A DNA stretch of 64,000 bases from Candidatus Gastranaerophilales bacterium (GCA_944325785.1 CALVBN010000004.1:1-64000), one strand, 5' to 3'; positions 27,095 to 35,593 are shown, counted from the first letter of the stretch. Notes: generated by a model from the sequence alone, not told the origin. Numbers and translations: made by a program.

Positions 27095-28165
27095 CTACAT
27101 AATTTCTTCAACTTTGTGCTGGTATAACCTGCACAAATTGTCCAGTTTTATTATATCGTCTTTTGCATATTTATAAAAAACAACAAGTTCATATTTTGTT
27201 TTAATATTATCCAGCTCATGCATCAATAAATGTTCTCTTTGTACATCAGTAAAACCTTTTAACGAATTTATTAAACTTTCGTATTGAATTTCAGTATCTT
27301 CATTTTTACTGCATTCAATCGATTTTAAGAACTGTCTTTTTTGTTCAATTTCTTGAAGTAGTACAGATAAAATTTCTTTCGGATATTTTTGGCTGTGATA
27401 AAATTCTTCCAGCTCATCCAGTTCTTCAAATGTCTGGCAATTATATTTAATACACCCGAAGGTATTCACATTCTGTAAATTAAGAATTCTGAATGTTGCC
27501 TGCCCGTGGTCATCAATATCCCATACACCGTTTCTCATCTGCATTTTTGCATCAGCGTTCGGAATTTCATATACATTACCGTGCAGTCCTGTTATTTCCG
27601 GATATCTTGAAATACTGTTATAAACATTAATAACGGCATCCGGATTTTCGGTTTTAAGAAGTTTAAACATATTTTTCATATTACGTTTGTGTTCATTATA
27701 AAAAATATAATCCCCGGGAATTATCGCACCTTTGGTGAATCCTTCCGGCATAAGTTGCAGTATAAACTGCAGGGTTTTATACGGGCATGCAGAAACGGCA
27801 TGATACATTGCGTGGGTATTTGTATCCTTATTATACAAATACATAACAGAGCAGTCGTGAACGTATGAAGTCGAAATCGGCATGTTTGCTTTTGATTTCA
27901 AAAAACAATTTCCGTATCCGTCTTTGTTGGTGGAGTATCCCTTGCATTTTAGGAATTTGTCTTTTTTTATAAAATTCCAAAAATTTCTAAGCGGAATAGA
28001 GCCTTTACATTTGGTTCCCGCCATACAACCGGGTTTAACATCAGCAATTCTATCCAGAGATTTGTGTGCTGTTTTGCTTCCTATAGGCTTGCTTTGAATA
28101 AAATCATAGAGTGATAATTTTTTATATTGAACATGCCCGTAGGCGCTATTGAGATTAATTTTCAT
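27095..28165 (-). CDS. Protein with CheD-type deamidase triad
   Basis: It has 356 aa from the ATG at 28165; the open frame runs further upstream only through repeat sequence. Residues 99-122 hold T-x5-C-x16-H (T99, C105, H122 in STSYVHDCSVMYLY and NTHAMYH). This is exactly the spacing of the Thr-Cys-His triad of the chemoreceptor glutamine deamidase CheD. A KGAIIPGDYIFYNEHKRNM segment follows where CheD has its G-G-A and R-N-x elements. The flanking 100 N-terminal and 150 C-terminal residues are unrecognised. No chemotaxis gene is nearby, so if it is a deamidase its substrate is something else. Confidence 0.5.
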   Translation of the reverse strand: MKINLNSAYGHVQYKKLSLYDFIQSKPIGSKTAHKSLDRIADVKPGCMAGTKCKGSIPLRNFWNFIKKDKFLKCKGYSTNKDGYGNCFLKSKANMPISTSYVHDCSVMYLYNKDTNTHAMYHAVSACPYKTLQFILQLMPEGFTKGAIIPGDYIFYNEHKRNMKNMFKLLKTENPDAVINVYNSISRYPEITGLHGNVYEIPNADAKMQMRNGVWDIDDHGQATFRILNLQNVNTFGCIKYNCQTFEELDELEEFYHSQKYPKEILSVLLQEIEQKRQFLKSIECSKNEDTEIQYESLINSLKGFTDVQREHLLMHELDNIKTKYELVVFYKYAKDDIIKLDNLCRLYQHKVEEIM

Positions 28166-28256
28166 AATTAATAAAAAAATGAACAAAAAAAATTTTGCTA
28201 TAAAAAAAGTTTGTGTTAGAATAATTGTGTCACTTTTGAAAATTGAATATCTTGAG

Positions 28257-28497
28257 TGCGGTGCAGTTGACTCTGCTGAGAAATTTGAATCATTAAGAAT
28301 TTTTCGCGGAGCAGGCGAGGACGGAAATATTCCCGCTGACAACTGCAAAACAAAAAACTTGAAAATTTAATATTTGTTTGCGCGGTGCAGTTGACTCTGC
28401 CGAGAAAAATCCGAACCGTTGAGGATTTTTTTGAGAGGTAGCGAACACGGAAGTGTTCCCGCTGACAACTGCGAAACAAAAATTTTGAAAATTTCAC
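28257..28497 (+). repeat. Two tandem tRNA-linked elements before tRNA-Lys
   Basis: Two units with a 124-bp period (GGTGCAG starts at 28260 and 28384) precede the real tRNA, whose matching GGCGCAG starts at 28510. Each begins with sequence like the tRNA-Lys 5' end and D arm (TGCGCGGTGCAGTTG in the second). It then runs ACTCTGC, an A-rich/T-rich hairpin, GAGAGGTAGC (second unit), a hairpin with a GGAA loop, and ends CAACTGC, the complement of GCAGTTG. The second unit folds on paper as a three-way junction. The first unit is more decayed. Confidence 0.7.
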
Positions 28498-28501
28498 GTT
28501 C

Positions 28502-28574
28502 GGGTGCGTGGCGCAGTTGGTAGCGCAGTTGACTCTTAATCAATTGGTCGTGGGTTCGAGTCCCACCACACCCA
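28502..28574 (+). tRNA. tRNA-Lys (CTT)
   Basis: Acceptor GGGTGCG / CACACCC has one C-A mismatch. D stem GCGC/GCGC, anticodon stem GTTGA/TCAAT with loop CTCTTAA (anticodon CTT), T stem GTGGG/CCCAC with loop TTCGAGT. CCA is not encoded. Confidence 0.92.
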
Positions 28575-28589
28575 ATTTTTAAATTCAAT

Positions 28590-28621
28590 AATGGCAAGGC
28601 TTTTAAACCTTGCCATTTTGT
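28590..28621 (+). terminator. Terminator after tRNA-Lys
   Basis: AATGGCAAGG and CCTTGCCATT form a 10-bp stem around an 8-nt loop, followed by TTG and TTTT. Confidence 0.8.
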
Positions 28622-28691
28622 TTTAACGACAAAACTTGATTTATAAAACACTTGACTTAGAGTTGCTCTAAGGAGTTAGAATAAAAATATT

Positions 28692-29330
28692 ATGTTAAAC
28701 AGGCGCAGTTTTATAAAAAATTCTTTGCTGGCTCTAATCACGGCTGTAACGGCAGGTGCGGTTTTTTCCGGCATAAAATTTAAAAAAGGAGATAAGAAGA
28801 TGAAAATACTTGTTATTACCGGAAGTCCGAGAAAGAACGGGAATTCAAATACCTTGGCAGAACATTTTATTAAAGGGGCGGAAGAGGCAGGACACATGGT
28901 TGTAAGATTTGATTCAGCATTTAAAAACGTTCATCCATGCATTGCCTGCAACAAGTGCGGAATGAACGGCGAATGCGTATTTAAAGACGATTTTGAATTT
29001 GTCAGAAATAATATAGTTGACGCTGATGCTGTTGTGTTTGCAACTCCTATGTATTATTTCGGAATCTCAGCGCAGATAAAAGCCGTTATTGACAGATTTT
29101 ATGCTATAAACGGACAAATCCATGTTCCTAAAAAAGCTGTCTTGATTCTGACTTATGCGGATACTTCTTCTAAAGAAGCACAGCCTATAATCAGCCACTA
29201 CGCAACATTGTTAAATTATCTCGGCTGGTCGGATGCGGGGAAAGTTATCGCATCCGGAGTCTGGACAGAGGGCAGTGTTAATAATACGCAGTATCCGAAA
29301 CAAGCGTATGAGCTGGGTAAAAATATTTAG
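28692..29330 (+). CDS. Flavodoxin-fold NAD(P)H-dependent oxidoreductase with Tat-like leader
   Basis: It has 212 aa from the first ATG. Residues 37-212 are an FMN-reductase domain: ILVITGSPRKNGNSNT (FMN phosphate loop), CIACNKCGMNGECVF (cysteine cluster typical of this subfamily) and FATPMYYFGISAQIKAVIDRFY. Residues 1-36 start NRRSFIKNSLLALI, a twin-arginine signal. A strong AAGGAG lies before the internal ATG at 28800 (M37), while the first ATG has only a distant AAGGAG. Both an exported and a cytosolic form are possible. Confidence 0.85.
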   Translation: MLNRRSFIKNSLLALITAVTAGAVFSGIKFKKGDKKMKILVITGSPRKNGNSNTLAEHFIKGAEEAGHMVVRFDSAFKNVHPCIACNKCGMNGECVFKDDFEFVRNNIVDADAVVFATPMYYFGISAQIKAVIDRFYAINGQIHVPKKAVLILTYADTSSKEAQPIISHYATLLNYLGWSDAGKVIASGVWTEGSVNNTQYPKQAYELGKNI

Positions 29331-29358
29331 GGGCGATATTGGACAAGAAATCTGTATA

Positions 29359-29805
29359 ATGATGGAAATTAGAGAAATTAGAGAAAATAAAACCGCGTTT
29401 ATGGATTTACTGTTAATCGGAGATGAAGACGAGGCTATGATTAACAGGTATTTAGAGCCGTCGACGCTTTTTGTACTATATGATAGCGAAAAACCTGTAT
29501 CTTTATGTGCGGTAATAAAAATAGATTCCGATACAATAGAAATTAAGAATCTTGCGACTTACCCCAAATATCAAAATAACGGATACGCATCGGCTCTGCT
29601 GGATTTTGTATACGACAAATATAAAAATGAATGTAAAGCTCTAATACTCGGAACCGGCGAAAATGAGAAAACATTACGGTTTTATAAAAAGCGGGGGTTT
29701 GTAGAATTTGACAGAGTAAAAAATTTCTTTATTGATAACTATTCTCACCCTATTTTTGAGGACGGAAAACAATTGACAGATATGATTTATTTAAAAAAAA
29801 TATAA
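29359..29805 (+). CDS. GNAT-family N-acetyltransferase
   Basis: It is 148 aa from ATG 29359 (or 147 from 29362); the open frame extends upstream but overlaps the previous gene out of frame. Motif A is YPKYQNNGYASALL (acetyl-CoA loop), followed by LGTGENEKTLRFYKKRGFVEF. Such proteins acetylate small molecules or peptides; the substrate is unknown. It is likely co-transcribed with the flavodoxin-like gene. Its stop lies 6 nt before a REP hairpin. Confidence 0.85.
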   Translation: MMEIREIRENKTAFMDLLLIGDEDEAMINRYLEPSTLFVLYDSEKPVSLCAVIKIDSDTIEIKNLATYPKYQNNGYASALLDFVYDKYKNECKALILGTGENEKTLRFYKKRGFVEFDRVKNFFIDNYSHPIFEDGKQLTDMIYLKKI

Positions 29806-29811
29806 AAAATT

Positions 29812-29835
29812 GTTGGGGTGGAAACCCCAACCTAC
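29812..29835 (-). repeat. GTAG-type REP hairpin (copy B)
   Basis: On the minus strand: GTAG, then GTTGGGGT, a 4-nt loop, and ACCCCAAC. Its TAG is also the stop codon of the XRE gene at 29832-30065. Confidence 0.85.
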
Positions 29836-30065
29836 TTTACTGTTATAAAGTCTTCATATTCTTTCATCAACTCAGAAATTTTTATTTTATATGCGTTAGC
29901 AATTTTTTCGATAACAGATAACTTAATATCTTGTTTCAAAGTTTCTACTCTGCTAAGAATAGCAGGTTCAATATTATTATCAAATGCAAAACTATTTAAA
30001 GACTTATTCGGCAGGTCTTTTGTTCTTTTATATCTTAAAAATTTTCCGAAATCTTTGTATTGCAT
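29832..30065 (-). CDS. XRE-family helix-turn-helix regulator
   Basis: It has 77 aa. The HTH spans about residues 20-60 (SLNSFAFDNNIEPAILSRVE then KLSVIEKIANAYKI), a Cro/C1-type domain with no effector domain. It lies 23 nt downstream of an AbrB-like gene on the same strand, suggesting a small regulatory operon. The stop codon TAG is provided by a REP hairpin. Confidence 0.75.
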   Translation of the reverse strand: MQYKDFGKFLRYKRTKDLPNKSLNSFAFDNNIEPAILSRVETLKQDIKLSVIEKIANAYKIKISELMKEYEDFITVK

Positions 30066-30088
30066 TTTTTCAATTATTTGCTGAACAA

Positions 30089-30274
30089 TTATTTCTTTAT
30101 TGTTTTCTTTTTCTCTACCTTTTTATTACTTTTAGTTATGATAAGACGGTCTTTTTCTACGGTATATTGCACCATATCTTCTTCAGGATTGACATCTAAT
30201 AATCCTAATATTGTAGAATTTATACTTAAAGCCCAGCCATTTCCATTTCTCATCAATTTTCTATCAACTGTCAT
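30089..30274 (-). CDS. AbrB/MazE-type DNA-binding protein
   Basis: It has 61 aa. The swapped-hairpin pattern reads LMRNGNGWALSINSTILGLLDV, then EDMVQYTVEKDRLIITK, as in SpoVT/AbrB-fold antitoxins, with a Lys-rich tail. No MazF-type toxin is adjacent. The next gene encodes an XRE protein, so this may be an orphan antitoxin or an unrecognised pair. Confidence 0.75.
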   Translation of the reverse strand: MTVDRKLMRNGNGWALSINSTILGLLDVNPEEDMVQYTVEKDRLIITKSNKKVEKKKTIKK

Positions 30275-30382
30275 CTCTATACCTATACATTGTCATTGAC
30301 AATATCATATATTTCGTATAAAATTCTTTCTAATATTACATTGTACTGGTATATGTATGTATATAGAATTAAGGAGATAATT

Positions 30383-30586
30383 ATGGAAGATAAAATTGCA
30401 GATCTATATCTACAATTACAAGAGGTAAGAAGCTGTATAATAATTTTGCAAAAAGCTATTGAAAATGAAAGCGAAGAGATTGGATTATCAGATATCAATA
30501 ATTATTTAACAATTGCTTTAGATAAAACCAATAACATAATTAGCGTGTATGATTCTATTCAAAAAACGCTCTCCACAGGAGATTAA
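30383..30586 (+). CDS. Small helical protein of unknown function
   Basis: It has 67 aa, starting at the ATG at 30383 with AAGGAG 7 nt upstream. The longer open frame upstream of this is unsupported. It is all-helical and acidic with no recognised motif (EDKIADLYLQLQEVRSC, then SDINNYLTIALDKTNN). It ends 3 nt before a REP hairpin and lies divergent from the AbrB-like gene. Confidence 0.6.
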   Translation: MEDKIADLYLQLQEVRSCIIILQKAIENESEEIGLSDINNYLTIALDKTNNIISVYDSIQKTLSTGD

Positions 30587-30589
30587 ATC

Positions 30590-30613
30590 GTAGGTTGGGG
30601 TTTCTACCCCAAC
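30590..30613 (+). repeat. GTAG-type REP hairpin (copy C)
   Basis: GTAG, GTTGGGGT, a 4-nt loop, ACCCCAAC. It lies 28 nt upstream of the REP-associated transposase, inverted relative to copies B and D. Confidence 0.88.
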
Positions 30614-30641
30614 AAAAACTTATTTGGTGTAAAATTATGGA

Positions 30642-31172
30642 ATGAATTACAGGCGGGTTTTTATTTCAAACAGTTACGTGCATTTAATTATTGTTGCTTA
30701 CGGTAGAAAAAATATATTTATTACTAATATAGAACTTTTAAGACAAGCGTTTAAAAATGCAAAAAAATTCTTTAATTTTAAAATTATTGCAATATGTGTT
30801 TTGCCAAATCATATTCATGTAATCTTAAATCCAGAGAATATAAAAGAGTATCCTAAAATTATTACCTCAATCAAATATTATTTTTCTAAAAATTATAATG
30901 TTGGGGTAGAAACCCCAACCTACGGTTACATTAATAAGGGTGAAAAAGGAGTCTTTCAACGCAGGTTTTTTGAACACACAATCAAAGACGAGGAAGAATT
31001 AAATAACCAAATTAATTATATTCATTACAATCCGGTAAAACATGGACTTGTGAATAATGTAAAAGACTGGCAGTATTCATCTTTTCATAAATTTGTAGAG
31101 CAAGGGATGTATGAATTTAATTGGGGCAGCGATAAAGATATTGAAAATATCAAAAATTTGGATTTTGAATAG
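30642..31172 (+). CDS. REP-associated tyrosine transposase (RAYT, Y1/HUH)
   Basis: It has 176 aa. The HUH metal site is LPNHIHVIL (H57, H59) and the catalytic tyrosine is Y126 in NYIHYNPVKHGLV, the hallmark of the TnpA-REP branch of IS200/IS605-like transposases. The enzyme nicks single-stranded REP hairpins at or near their GTAG head. REP copies B, C and D lie at both sides and inside the gene, forming a REPtron-like unit. The start is ATG 30642; no clear ribosome binding site is seen. Its GC and codon use look like the neighbours'. Confidence 0.92.
   Translation: MNYRRVFISNSYVHLIIVAYGRKNIFITNIELLRQAFKNAKKFFNFKIIAICVLPNHIHVILNPENIKEYPKIITSIKYYFSKNYNVGVETPTYGYINKGEKGVFQRRFFEHTIKDEEELNNQINYIHYNPVKHGLVNNVKDWQYSSFHKFVEQGMYEFNWGSDKDIENIKNLDFE
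30900..30923 (-). repeat. REP hairpin inside the transposase gene (copy D)
   Basis: GTAG, GTTGGGGT, loop, ACCCCAAC read on the minus strand, lying in frame within the transposase and encoding VGVETPTY at about residues 87-94. Confidence 0.85.
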
Positions 31173-31201
31173 TTGTTTTTATTATAGAAATATTATTTGA
31201 G

Positions 31202-31234
31202 GCGGTAAATCATAGATTTACCGCTTCTTATTTT
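31202..31234. terminator. Bidirectional terminator
   Basis: GCGGTAAATC and GATTTACCGC form a 10-bp stem with a 3-nt loop between the convergent transposase and aldo/keto reductase genes, followed by T-rich sequence on the plus strand. Confidence 0.75.
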
Positions 31235-31236
31235 AT

Positions 31237-32262
<1,026 letters not shown>

Positions 32263-32334
32263 TTATTATAAAAAGTTAGAGTTACTCTCAGTCAAGAGGT
32301 AAAATTTTTATGATATAATTTATTCATTAGTTTT

Positions 32335-32444
32335 CTAGGGTTCCGCGGTGCATGCCGGTCTGGTCCGAGAGAAAACCTGCAGGAAGAGTCTGCAGACACG
32401 GAAGGATAAAAACCTGGGAGATAATGTTCTCTCCGGTTTTTTTA
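32335..32444 (+). promoter_or_regulatory. Guanidine-I (ykkC) riboswitch with terminator platform
   Basis: The conserved blocks of the ykkC class appear in order: CTAGGGTTCCG (32335-32345), GGTCTGGTCCGAGAGA (32357-32372), a variable hairpin GTCTGCAGAC-like region, and ACACGGAAGGATAAAAACC (32396-32414). The terminal AACC-GGGAGA can pair with TCTCTCCGGTT, followed by seven T (32410-32444), forming a terminator that guanidine binding would prevent. TATAAT at 32314-32319 is the likely -10. The gene behind it is a guanidinium exporter, matching known wiring. Confidence 0.93.
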
Positions 32445-32468
32445 TATGTCAAAGAAAGGATAAAAATT

Positions 32469-32786
32469 ATGGAATGGATACATTTATTAATTGCCGGTAT
32501 ATTTGAGATAAGCTGGGCAATCGGGCTTAAGTTCTCACACGGATTTTCGCAGATTATACCTTCAATTATAACGGTTGTGTGCATGATATTAAGCTTTTAT
32601 TTTCTTGCTCTGGCTTTGAAGCATCTCCCGCTTGGTACTGCATACGCGATTTGGACCGGAATCGGCACTATGGGAACAGTTATTCTGGGAATTATTCTTT
32701 TTAAAGAACCTGTAACAGCAATGAGGCTTGCATGTATAGGCTTAATCCTATGCGGAATTACGGGATTGAAATTATTATCAGCCTAA
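32469..32786 (+). CDS. gdx: Guanidinium exporter of the SMR family
   Basis: It has 105 aa with four transmembrane helices. The start MEWIHLLIAGIFEISWAIGLKFSHG carries the essential Glu (E13) and the W-A-x-G-L-K motif that separates Gdx (SugE) from EmrE-type exporters. It works as a dual-topology dimer exchanging guanidinium for protons. The start at ATG 32469 has AAAGGA upstream; a longer frame runs back through the riboswitch and is not real. Confidence 0.95.
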   Translation: MEWIHLLIAGIFEISWAIGLKFSHGFSQIIPSIITVVCMILSFYFLALALKHLPLGTAYAIWTGIGTMGTVILGIILFKEPVTAMRLACIGLILCGITGLKLLSA

Positions 32787-33685
32787 TGTTTTTCTTCAAG
32801 CTGAAGATTTGCAAGAATAACTGCCGAAATCATAACAACACATCCGAGTATCTCTTTTGGAATCATTGTTTCTCCGAGAATAAGCGTACCGCCGATTACT
32901 GCAAAAACGGATTCCAAACACAAAATTAATGATGCGATAGCGGGCGGAGTATATTTTTGTCCGTATATCTGCAGAGTATACGCAATACCGCAGGTTAAAA
33001 CACCGGCATAAAAGATTGATACACGGCAGGAAATAATTGATGCGATTGTCGGGTTTTCAAACAAAAACATCAAAAATGAAGATAAAATCCCGAGAACAAA
33101 AAACTGTACGCAGCAGACTTTTGCGGGATTAACTTTTTCAGAATAAAAATTAACGACAAGTATATGTATGCCGTAGAATAACGCACCTGCAAGCAGGAAC
33201 AAATCATATATATTAAAATCACCGCCGGGTTTATAACATAAAAGATATAACCCGAGAATTGCCAAAATTACGCTTATAACAATATTTCTGCTGAGTTTTT
33301 CTCCCTGCAGAACCGCAATCAGCGGTACAAAGACAATGTATAATGCAGAAATAAATCCGGCTTTTCCTGCGGAAACGTATTGCATGCAATATTGCTGAAT
33401 ACTCATTGCAATAAAAAGCACAACTCCGCATCCGATACCTGCTCTTGCAAGATTAATATGCTGATACCTTTTCATACGCTTTGTTCTCTTATCGGGTTTG
33501 GAGAATTTAACCCAGGCAATTACGGGTAAAAGGCTGAATCCGCCTAAAATACTCCTTACCGTATTAAAAGTAAAAGGTCCTACGTGATCCATTCCTTCTC
33601 TCTGTGCGACGAAAGAAAGACCCCATATCATAGCTGTTAGTACCAATGCAATATTCGCGGAAATTTTATTTTTAACATTTTTCAT
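32783..33685 (-). CDS. EamA/DMT-family transporter
   Basis: It has 300 aa and about ten transmembrane helices in two EamA repeats (LTAMIWGLSFVAQREG near residue 17, then LAGALFYGIHILVVNF near 168; LESVFAVIGGTLILGE in the last helices). It is probably a metabolite exporter in the inner membrane; the substrate cannot be told. It overlaps the convergent gdx gene by 4 bp. The start lies 6 nt from a TATAAT and lacks a ribosome binding site. Confidence 0.9.
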   Translation of the reverse strand: MKNVKNKISANIALVLTAMIWGLSFVAQREGMDHVGPFTFNTVRSILGGFSLLPVIAWVKFSKPDKRTKRMKRYQHINLARAGIGCGVVLFIAMSIQQYCMQYVSAGKAGFISALYIVFVPLIAVLQGEKLSRNIVISVILAILGLYLLCYKPGGDFNIYDLFLLAGALFYGIHILVVNFYSEKVNPAKVCCVQFFVLGILSSFLMFLFENPTIASIISCRVSIFYAGVLTCGIAYTLQIYGQKYTPPAIASLILCLESVFAVIGGTLILGETMIPKEILGCVVMISAVILANLQLEEKH

Positions 33686-33697
33686 AATAGTATTATA
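33686..33697 (-). promoter_or_regulatory. -10 box of a probable leaderless transporter transcript
   Basis: On the minus strand TATAAT (33692-33697), then ACTATT, then the ATG at 33685. Confidence 0.55.
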
Positions 33698-33715
33698 TTA
33701 TAAAAATTTTTCAGC

Positions 33716-34060
33716 TTAATATTGCTTTGTAATCCACAACAAATGGTAGCCGAATTGTGTTTTAACGGGATCGGAAACTTCGCCGACTTTTCCGTTAAAA
33801 GATGCTTCTTCAAACGGCTTTACCATCTGTCCTCTTTGGAAACAGCCTAAATCACCGCCGTTTTTGCCGGAGGGGCATTTTGAATATAAGCCTGCATACC
33901 GTTTAAAATCATCAAAATCTTTTATCTGGCTTTTGAGTTTAATTGCATCCATTTCTGTCGGTACAAGAATGTGGCTTGCGCAGACTGTTGTAAATTCTTC
34001 TGCTGCAAATACTGTTCCGCCTGCAAGCATTAATAAAGCCAGTATAAGTAATTTTTTCAT
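33716..34060 (-). CDS. Secreted parvulin-type peptidyl-prolyl isomerase
   Basis: It has 114 aa with a signal peptide (residues 1-19, AAE junction). The remainder is a single rotamase domain: [49 protein letters not shown], all standard PpiC/parvulin motifs. It catalyses prolyl cis-trans isomerisation outside the cytoplasm. Its start overlaps the mazG stop (TAATG), so it is translationally coupled. Confidence 0.93.
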   Translation of the reverse strand: MKKLLILALLMLAGGTVFAAEEFTTVCASHILVPTEMDAIKLKSQIKDFDDFKRYAGLYSKCPSGKNGGDLGCFQRGQMVKPFEEASFNGKVGEVSDPVKTQFGYHLLWITKQY

Positions 34061-34842
34061 TATTTTCCCTCCTCATTATCAACGGCAATTTTAGCACATT
34101 TCCACAGTTCGTTGAATTCATCATATGTATATTCTTCAAATGGTTTTGTTTTTAGTTCTTCCATCTTTTTAAAACGTTTTGTGAATTTTTTGTTTGCTCT
34201 CAAAAGTGCCTGTTCTGCATCAATTTTGTACCATCGGGCAAGATTTACCGTTGCAAAGAAAATATCGCCCATTTCATCTTCCATTTTTTCTTGATTTCCG
34301 CTTTTTACAGCTTCATTGAATTCTTTGTATTCAGATTTAATGCATTCTTTCAAGCTTTCAACAGAATCCCATTCAAATCCTACTTTTACTACTTTTTTGC
34401 TTATTTTTTGCGCGGACATCAAAGCGGATTGGGATTTGGAGATTCCGTCAAGAATAGATTTTCTGTAGGTTTTTTCTTCTTTCTTGAGCTTATCCCAATT
34501 ATCGAGAATTTCCTGTGTAGAATGGACTTTCTGGTTCCCAAAAACGTGCGGGTGGCGGTGTATAAGTTTGTCAGACAATTCTTTAGCAACATCTTCAATA
34601 TCAAATTCGTTATTATCTTTAGCGATTTGCGCGTGTAATACGACTTGCAGAAGTACGTCGCCGAGTTCTTCCCGCAGGTTTGGAATATTATCATCATCTA
34701 TTGCGTCAACGGCTTCATATGCTTCTTCAAGCATATTGGGGCGCAAAGATTTATGGGTTTGTTCTCTGTCCCACTCACAGCCGTTTTCACTCCTTAAGAC
34801 CGCTATTATATCAACAAGTTTTTCTAAATTCGGATATTTCAT
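34060..34842 (-). CDS. mazG: Nucleoside triphosphate pyrophosphohydrolase MazG
   Basis: It hydrolyses nucleoside triphosphates to monophosphates. It is about 260 aa with two MazG repeats. The first has [12 protein letters not shown] and [12 protein letters not shown] (E-E-x-x-E and E-x-x-D metal ligands), and the second [19 protein letters not shown]. The open frame could begin at a TTG at 34857, but the ATG at 34842, directly behind a TATAAT, is the better start. It forms a two-gene operon with the parvulin. Confidence 0.95.
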   Translation of the reverse strand: MKYPNLEKLVDIIAVLRSENGCEWDREQTHKSLRPNMLEEAYEAVDAIDDDNIPNLREELGDVLLQVVLHAQIAKDNNEFDIEDVAKELSDKLIHRHPHVFGNQKVHSTQEILDNWDKLKKEEKTYRKSILDGISKSQSALMSAQKISKKVVKVGFEWDSVESLKECIKSEYKEFNEAVKSGNQEKMEDEMGDIFFATVNLARWYKIDAEQALLRANKKFTKRFKKMEELKTKPFEEYTYDEFNELWKCAKIAVDNEEGK

Positions 34843-34854
34843 AAAATGATTATA
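34843..34854 (-). promoter_or_regulatory. -10 box of a probable leaderless mazG transcript
   Basis: On the minus strand TATAAT (34849-34854), then CATTTT, then ATG. Confidence 0.55.
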
Positions 34855-34906
34855 CAATAAAAACTATATTGATTAGCTTTTTATTATTTCAAACTTTCTG
34901 TAAAAA

Positions 34907-35593
34907 TTATTGTCTTGGAGCTGACAGCATTTTATACCCGAGAGTCAACGCTCCCATTACACCTGCAGTAATACCGCCGTACTTTAATGCTTTTTTCCAC
35001 TGAGATTGAGTTTTAGTATTCTTGATAATTTTAAAGATTTTGGAATCAAGATTATCCGGTTTTACGAACATTTTCTTTTCTTTGTCCCAGCATTTTTCTA
35101 TGGTATTTTTTGTCTGTCTGAACATCATTGCGTTAGAACTCTTTATGCCCTGTTTTATTGTTTCTATTGTAGATTTTATATTATCTGCGGAAATCATATT
35201 TAAAACTCCATCTATTGTTGAACCCATACCTTTACATAGAGTTTCTGCGCCTTCTTTGTTATTTTTGAATAATTTTCGCAGTCCTTCAGCATCTTTCACG
35301 GAATCTAATTTCTTTAAAATTTTATTCAGCTGTTTATAGAGTGTTTTATCGCCGGAATCAATTTTAGCAACCTTCTCATACACTTCTTTGGCAAAGGAAT
35401 CGGAAAACTTGCCTTCTTTCTGTTCCTTCATGGCTTTCAAATATCCAACAGTACCGCCTCCTAAAGCCCCCAGAGTCATCATTCCAAATACGGCAGAAGA
35501 ATTTCCGGATGTTTTATTCTGCATCTGGTACGGATATTGCTGCTGCATATACGGTGCTGCCATAGTATTACTATAAGTCATTTCAATACACAC
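34907..35593 (-). CDS. Unrecognised protein with terminal hydrophobic segments
   Basis: It has 228 aa (M5 at 35581 is an alternative start). A Gln/Tyr/Met-rich N terminus is followed by a glycine-rich hydrophobic segment (VFGMMTLGALGGGTVGYL, about 35-52), a long helical middle rich in Lys and Glu, and a C-terminal hydrophobic segment (GGITAGVMGALTLGYKML). This hairpin-like layout resembles other lineage-specific proteins in the window. No function is assigned. Confidence 0.6.
   Translation of the reverse strand: MCIEMTYSNTMAAPYMQQQYPYQMQNKTSGNSSAVFGMMTLGALGGGTVGYLKAMKEQKEGKFSDSFAKEVYEKVAKIDSGDKTLYKQLNKILKKLDSVKDAEGLRKLFKNNKEGAETLCKGMGSTIDGVLNMISADNIKSTIETIKQGIKSSNAMMFRQTKNTIEKCWDKEKKMFVKPDNLDSKIFKIIKNTKTQSQWKKALKYGGITAGVMGALTLGYKMLSAPRQ

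Noticed and set aside
28166..28348. N-terminal extension of the CheD-like protein
   Set aside because: These codons lie in the tRNA-linked repeat region and translate repeat sequence; the ATG at 28165 begins the unique protein.
28367..28651. Minus-strand open frame with GCGGTRTHDQLIKSQ
   Set aside because: It is the antisense translation of tRNA-Lys and its repeats, a well-known false gene call.
34843..34857. TTG start for mazG
   Set aside because: The TTG overlaps the TATAAT -10 box, so the ATG at 34842 is preferred.
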